A stretch of DNA of 64,000 bases, taken from assembly GCA_002368575.1 (NCBI GenBank), contig DFEA01000018.1, positions 26,101-90,100 of the forward strand, given 5' to 3'. Within the stretch, counting starts at the first letter, position 1. Each line of letters begins with the position of its first letter. Under the pieces are notes generated by a model. The model did no database searches. It was not told the DNA's origin and saw nothing but the letters and a program-made list of their open reading frames with translations. Positions 60,658 to 64,000 of the stretch are shown piece after piece. The DNA comes from Lachnospiraceae bacterium UBA3814 (GTDB lineage Bacteria > Bacillota > Clostridia > Lachnospirales > Lachnospiraceae). The position numbers and the translations under genes are program-made.

Positions 60658-63372
60658 ATGTGGATGATCAACTGCGGTTTGCTGATAATAGGCACGGTTG
60701 CGGCAGTCTGTGGACTGAGTTTTTATCTTAGTAACAGAGAGGCGACTGGAAATATACGATTTTATATATGTTCATATGGCATCTGTGCGGCTATATGGTG
60801 TCTTTTCTTTGGTTTGATCGGATTTTGTGATGATATGGGGGCGTGCGAAATATTCCGCAAGGCAGGGGATATTGGAATTGTATCATTCCTTATTACAGAG
60901 ACCTTTTTGATCACAGATATTTCCGGTGCGAGGAAATTGACCGCAAGGATATTTAAGATTCTGGCGGTAGTGGCAGGCATAGCGGATTATTTTATCTTTT
61001 CACAGGATAATGTTAATACTTTTGTGAGAATACGAAACTGGACAACATGGACTGCAGATCCTGATGGAACATTTAATAGGGAATTTCACTCAGCATATAT
61101 TTTGTTCACTTTTTTGGTGTTGTTCTCATTTGGAATTGTTTGGATGAGGAACAACCGAGTGAAGAGACTCAGACGGTTTCTTTACATTGTATTTGCCGCT
61201 AATTTCACAATGCTCTTTTTTACAATTCCGGATACTTTTCTTCCTGCTATGGGAAGACCGGCAGTTTCGACTTCGGGGATAGGTGCGGCTGCCTGTGCGA
61301 TTGTGATGTGGTATGGTGCGACACAGCTCGGGTCTTTTGATATACGCATGGGAAATATACGGGATCGGCTGTTTGATTTTATTGAAGCAGGTGTCCTTGT
61401 GATAGATGTGGACGGACGGATAGCCGTTATGAACAGATATTCAAAAAAGCAGGCAGGCTCTGAGTTGGAGAAAGCTTCAAGACTTGCAGATTTTTTTGAT
61501 ATCACGGAGGAAACGGAAAAAGATATTTTTGCATCCTCAGTGGATTCAATCTATATGGGAAGACTATGGAACAGGGAGAGGACAGGCGCTTATTCACTGA
61601 GAGTCAGTGCTGTTAAGGACAGTTTTAGGGAAGTCTTTTGTTATATCTGCGTATATGTGGATGTGACGGAGGAGGTAGAGGCGGTAGCGAAATTTGAGGT
61701 GGCAAGTCAGGCAAAGAGCAGGTTTCTTGCACAGATGTCCCATGAAATTCGCACCCCAATCAATGCGGTTCTTGGGATGAATGAGATGATTCTCCGGGAA
61801 TCGGGAGATAAAAATATTTTAGAATATGCGGAAAATATTGATTCTGCAGGAAACACATTATTGAACCTTATTAACAGCATCCTTGACTTCTCGAAGATTG
61901 AGGATGGGAAGATGGATATCGTACCGGTAAAATATGATACGGCATCATTTATTAACGATCTGTATCATTCCATTATTCAGAGAGCAGATACAAAGGGTCT
62001 TGCCTTGATATTTGATGTTGACGAGAAACTACCGTGTACACTGATGGGGGATGATATTCGTCTTTCACAGGTAATTATGAACTTGCTTACCAATGCTGTG
62101 AAATATACGGAAAAGGGCAGCGTTACCCTGTCCATAAAGACGATTGAGAAAGGAACAGCATCTGTAAAACTCCGTGTATCGGTGCTAGATACCGGAATCG
62201 GGATAAAAGAAGAGGATCTGGGGAGACTGTATGTGTCGTTTGAAAGGCTTGATGAGGTAAAGAATCACAGCATAGAGGGAACAGGACTCGGTATTTCCAT
62301 TGTTACAAGCTTGCTTACCCTGATGGGCAGTTCCCTCGATATGAAAAGCGTTTACGGCAAAGGGTCGGATTTTTCTTTTACCATAGAACAGGAGATTGTT
62401 GATGATACGCCTATAGGCGATTATGAAAAGAGGTTGAAGAACATTGGAAAGCGCGAGGAAAAGGAAGAAGTTATATTTGCTCCGAGTGCACATATCCTTG
62501 TGGTGGATGATAATGAGATGAACCTGAAGGTGGCAAGGAATCTTTTGAAGCTCTGCAAAATCAAGCCGGATGAAGCCCTGTCAGGAGAGGATGCAATACT
62601 GCTGATGAAAAAGAACTGCTATGATATCGTATTCCTTGACCATATGATGCCGGGGATGGACGGCATAGAGACACTTAACAGAATGAAAATAGAAAATCTG
62701 ATCCCCGAACACACTGTGATGGTAGCTCTTACGGCTAATGCTGTGGTTGGCGCAAGAGAAAACTATCTTGCGGCAGGATTTTCTGATTATCTGTCAAAAC
62801 CCATTGAGATCAGGCAACTAGTGGAAAAACTTAAAACATATCTGCCAGAAGAAGCATATAGGACGGCAGAGACAGGGGAAAATGTCGAAACGACAACTGA
62901 AACAGATGGAATTATGGAGTTTGCGCCAGAAGAGGATGGAATATTTGAATTTAATCCTGATGAAGAGGATATGAAAATAGCGGATTCTCAGGCGAATGAT
63001 AAAAAGCGGATTTATGATATGAATAGCCTTGCGGAAGCAGGGATAGATATATCAGCAGGATTAAATTACTGTGCTGAAGATGAGGGACTTTATTTTGAAA
63101 TGCTGGGCGACTTTGTTTCGTCGCTTGAAAGGAAGCTGGATACGATCGACAGATTATTTCATGAAGAAAACTGGAAGGAATATGAGGTGGCGGCTCATGC
63201 CTTAAAAAGCAATGCCAGAACGATAGGCGAAAATAATCTTTATGAGATGGCAAAGGAATTGGAAGAGTCTGCGGAAATATTAGATGTCAGCCATATAAAG
63301 CTGCGTCATGCTGATATTCTTAAATGCGCCAGACAAACAGGAGAAAACATTAAGGGATGTGAAATAACATGA
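60658..63372 (+). CDS. Hybrid histidine kinase with 7-helix input, receiver and Hpt domains
   Basis: 904 residues. Order: seven hydrophobic helices at about 1-225 (a 7TM histidine-kinase input domain), a PAS-like segment, HisKA with phospho-accepting His in QMSHEIRTPINAVLGM (about residue 360), the ATPase domain (VIMNLLTNAVKYT; DTGIGIKEEDLGRLYVSFERLD; GTGLGISIVTSL), a receiver (VDDNEMNLKVARNLL, FLDHMMPGMDGIE) and an Hpt domain with His in VAAHALKSNARTIGENNLYE. A phosphorelay through Hpt to the HD-GYP regulator encoded just upstream is likely. Confidence 0.93.
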   Translation: MWMINCGLLIIGTVAAVCGLSFYLSNREATGNIRFYICSYGICAAIWCLFFGLIGFCDDMGACEIFRKAGDIGIVSFLITETFLITDISGARKLTARIFKILAVVAGIADYFIFSQDNVNTFVRIRNWTTWTADPDGTFNREFHSAYILFTFLVLFSFGIVWMRNNRVKRLRRFLYIVFAANFTMLFFTIPDTFLPAMGRPAVSTSGIGAAACAIVMWYGATQLGSFDIRMGNIRDRLFDFIEAGVLVIDVDGRIAVMNRYSKKQAGSELEKASRLADFFDITEETEKDIFASSVDSIYMGRLWNRERTGAYSLRVSAVKDSFREVFCYICVYVDVTEEVEAVAKFEVASQAKSRFLAQMSHEIRTPINAVLGMNEMILRESGDKNILEYAENIDSAGNTLLNLINSILDFSKIEDGKMDIVPVKYDTASFINDLYHSIIQRADTKGLALIFDVDEKLPCTLMGDDIRLSQVIMNLLTNAVKYTEKGSVTLSIKTIEKGTASVKLRVSVLDTGIGIKEEDLGRLYVSFERLDEVKNHSIEGTGLGISIVTSLLTLMGSSLDMKSVYGKGSDFSFTIEQEIVDDTPIGDYEKRLKNIGKREEKEEVIFAPSAHILVVDDNEMNLKVARNLLKLCKIKPDEALSGEDAILLMKKNCYDIVFLDHMMPGMDGIETLNRMKIENLIPEHTVMVALTANAVVGARENYLAAGFSDYLSKPIEIRQLVEKLKTYLPEEAYRTAETGENVETTTETDGIMEFAPEEDGIFEFNPDEEDMKIADSQANDKKRIYDMNSLAEAGIDISAGLNYCAEDEGLYFEMLGDFVSSLERKLDTIDRLFHEENWKEYEVAAHALKSNARTIGENNLYEMAKELEESAEILDVSHIKLRHADILKCARQTGENIKGCEIT

Positions 63373-63511
63373 GAGATCTCTGAACAGATCCAATGAAAGC
63401 TCTTGATTTTCCTTAGAGCGTGGAATATAATTAAAAATCGGTTAGCCGCAGCTAACACAAAAGGGAATAGGCCCTGATCCTGCAATGATCGACATAAGAA
63501 AGGAACTGCGT

Positions 63512-63937
63512 ATGAAAGACTACGAAGCATTATCCCAAAAGCATTTTGATGGCCAGGCTGCCGAATATGACCGGAGGAACACCTATTATTACTCGCAGAA
63601 CGGGAAGATCAGCTGCCGTGACATTGCCGGACAGATCAAGGATCTGCCCTATGAATCCCTTTTGGATGTGGGCTGCGGAACGGGGTTTTTGATGGAACTG
63701 TTGACGAAGCAGCGGCCGGCACGCTACTGCGGTGCGGATCTGTCCGGCGAGATGATCCGTGTAGCGAAGGAAAAGCGGATCGACAACCACATCATCTTCA
63801 GGCTGATGAAAAGCGGCGACTGCCATACCACAAACCGCAAAGGAATCGAAAAGCTGATGGAGGCCGCCGGTTTTATCGTTACAGATTCCCGGCAGGTCAA
63901 GGGCATGATCTATACGGTCACCGGAAAGAGAGTATGA
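63512..63937 (+). CDS. Class I SAM methyltransferase, internally deleted
   Basis: About 141 residues from ATG 63512 (AAAGGA upstream). SAM motif I is clear (SLLDVGCGTGFLMELL) and GADLSGEMIRVAKEKRI follows. Then about 80 residues expected in the family (motifs II and III) are missing and the sequence jumps to SGDCHTTNRKGIEKLMEAAGF, a typical C-terminus. The deletion keeps the frame. A loss of function is likely. A short inverted repeat, GTTAGC-CGCA-GCTAAC, at 63441-63456 may be a regulatory site. Confidence 0.6.
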   Translation: MKDYEALSQKHFDGQAAEYDRRNTYYYSQNGKISCRDIAGQIKDLPYESLLDVGCGTGFLMELLTKQRPARYCGADLSGEMIRVAKEKRIDNHIIFRLMKSGDCHTTNRKGIEKLMEAAGFIVTDSRQVKGMIYTVTGKRV

Positions 63938-64000
63938 GCATGCAGTTCGATGAAATAGGCAATAAGTCGGGAAAAACCCTGATGCTGCTGCCGGGGACGG
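63934..64000 (+). CDS. Alpha/beta hydrolase, N-terminal part
   Basis: The ATG overlaps the methyltransferase stop (ATGA). The visible 22 residues, MSMQFDEIGNKSGKTLMLLP followed by GT, match the start of small alpha/beta hydrolases (strand, then the oxyanion-hole LLPGT). The gene runs out of the window, so nothing more can be said. Confidence 0.55.
   Translation, partial: MSMQFDEIGNKSGKTLMLLPGT

Overview
The window looks like a chromosomal segment of a gut Clostridium of the Lachnospiraceae type. This is an inference from Gram-positive style ribosome-binding sites, TTGACA/TATAAT promoters, the family of the aminoacyl-tRNA synthetases and the gene content; the exact genus cannot be read from the sequence. 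Nearly all of the first 30 kb is on the + strand.

Region 1 (1-8.35 kb) is a deoxyhexose uptake block: the tail of a GatZ/KbaZ-like protein, a two-permease sugar ABC transporter with its ATPase and lipoprotein binding protein, a FucU-type mutarotase, an unknown protein and a rhamnulokinase. Region 2 (8.35-24.7 kb) is a bacterial microcompartment (BMC) locus. A ParA-type ATPase and a small Lys/Ala-rich protein (a candidate McdA/McdB positioning pair) come first. After a strong promoter set in nested palindromes follow a class II aldolase with a C-terminal encapsulation tail, a PduO-C/HbpS-like protein, PduP, a zinc alcohol dehydrogenase with an encapsulation tail, four hexamer shell proteins, PduL, PduN, PduS, PduT, a DeoR regulator, PduCDE, the PduGH reactivase and the PduO adenosyltransferase. 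Together these predict: L-fucose/L-rhamnose is phosphorylated and cleaved to DHAP and lactaldehyde, lactaldehyde is reduced to 1,2-propanediol, and B12-dependent dehydration yields propionaldehyde, which is turned into propionyl-CoA/propionyl-phosphate and propanol inside the shell.

Region 3 (24.7-36.6 kb) holds hisS, proS and metG, a 125-bp palindrome between convergent genes, a heterodimeric ABC exporter, a flavin reductase, a MalY/PatB aminotransferase and a DUF1848 iron-sulfur protein.

Region 4 (36.6-51.7 kb) is an accessory, more AT-rich region: a probable structured RNA with its own promoter and terminator, three secreted proteins (InlB-type repeats, RCC1 repeats plus a cysteine-peptidase-like domain, a transglutaminase-like domain) that share Lys-rich C-terminal modules, two unknown membrane proteins, a strong promoter driving a short terminated RNA, further structured RNA, a ClpX-like AAA+ protein, an HD hydrolase, a decayed ATPase gene, and a 30-residue peptide coupled to a coiled-coil protein.

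Region 5 (51.7-64 kb) has a Sir2 deacetylase, a metallophosphoesterase, a methyltransferase-STAS fusion, an esterase remnant, a YbaK deacylase, a TetR regulator with its operator, RecD2, remnants of a sensor/response-regulator pair, an HD-GYP response regulator, a hybrid histidine kinase, an internally deleted methyltransferase and the start of an alpha/beta hydrolase. Several genes here are visibly decaying.
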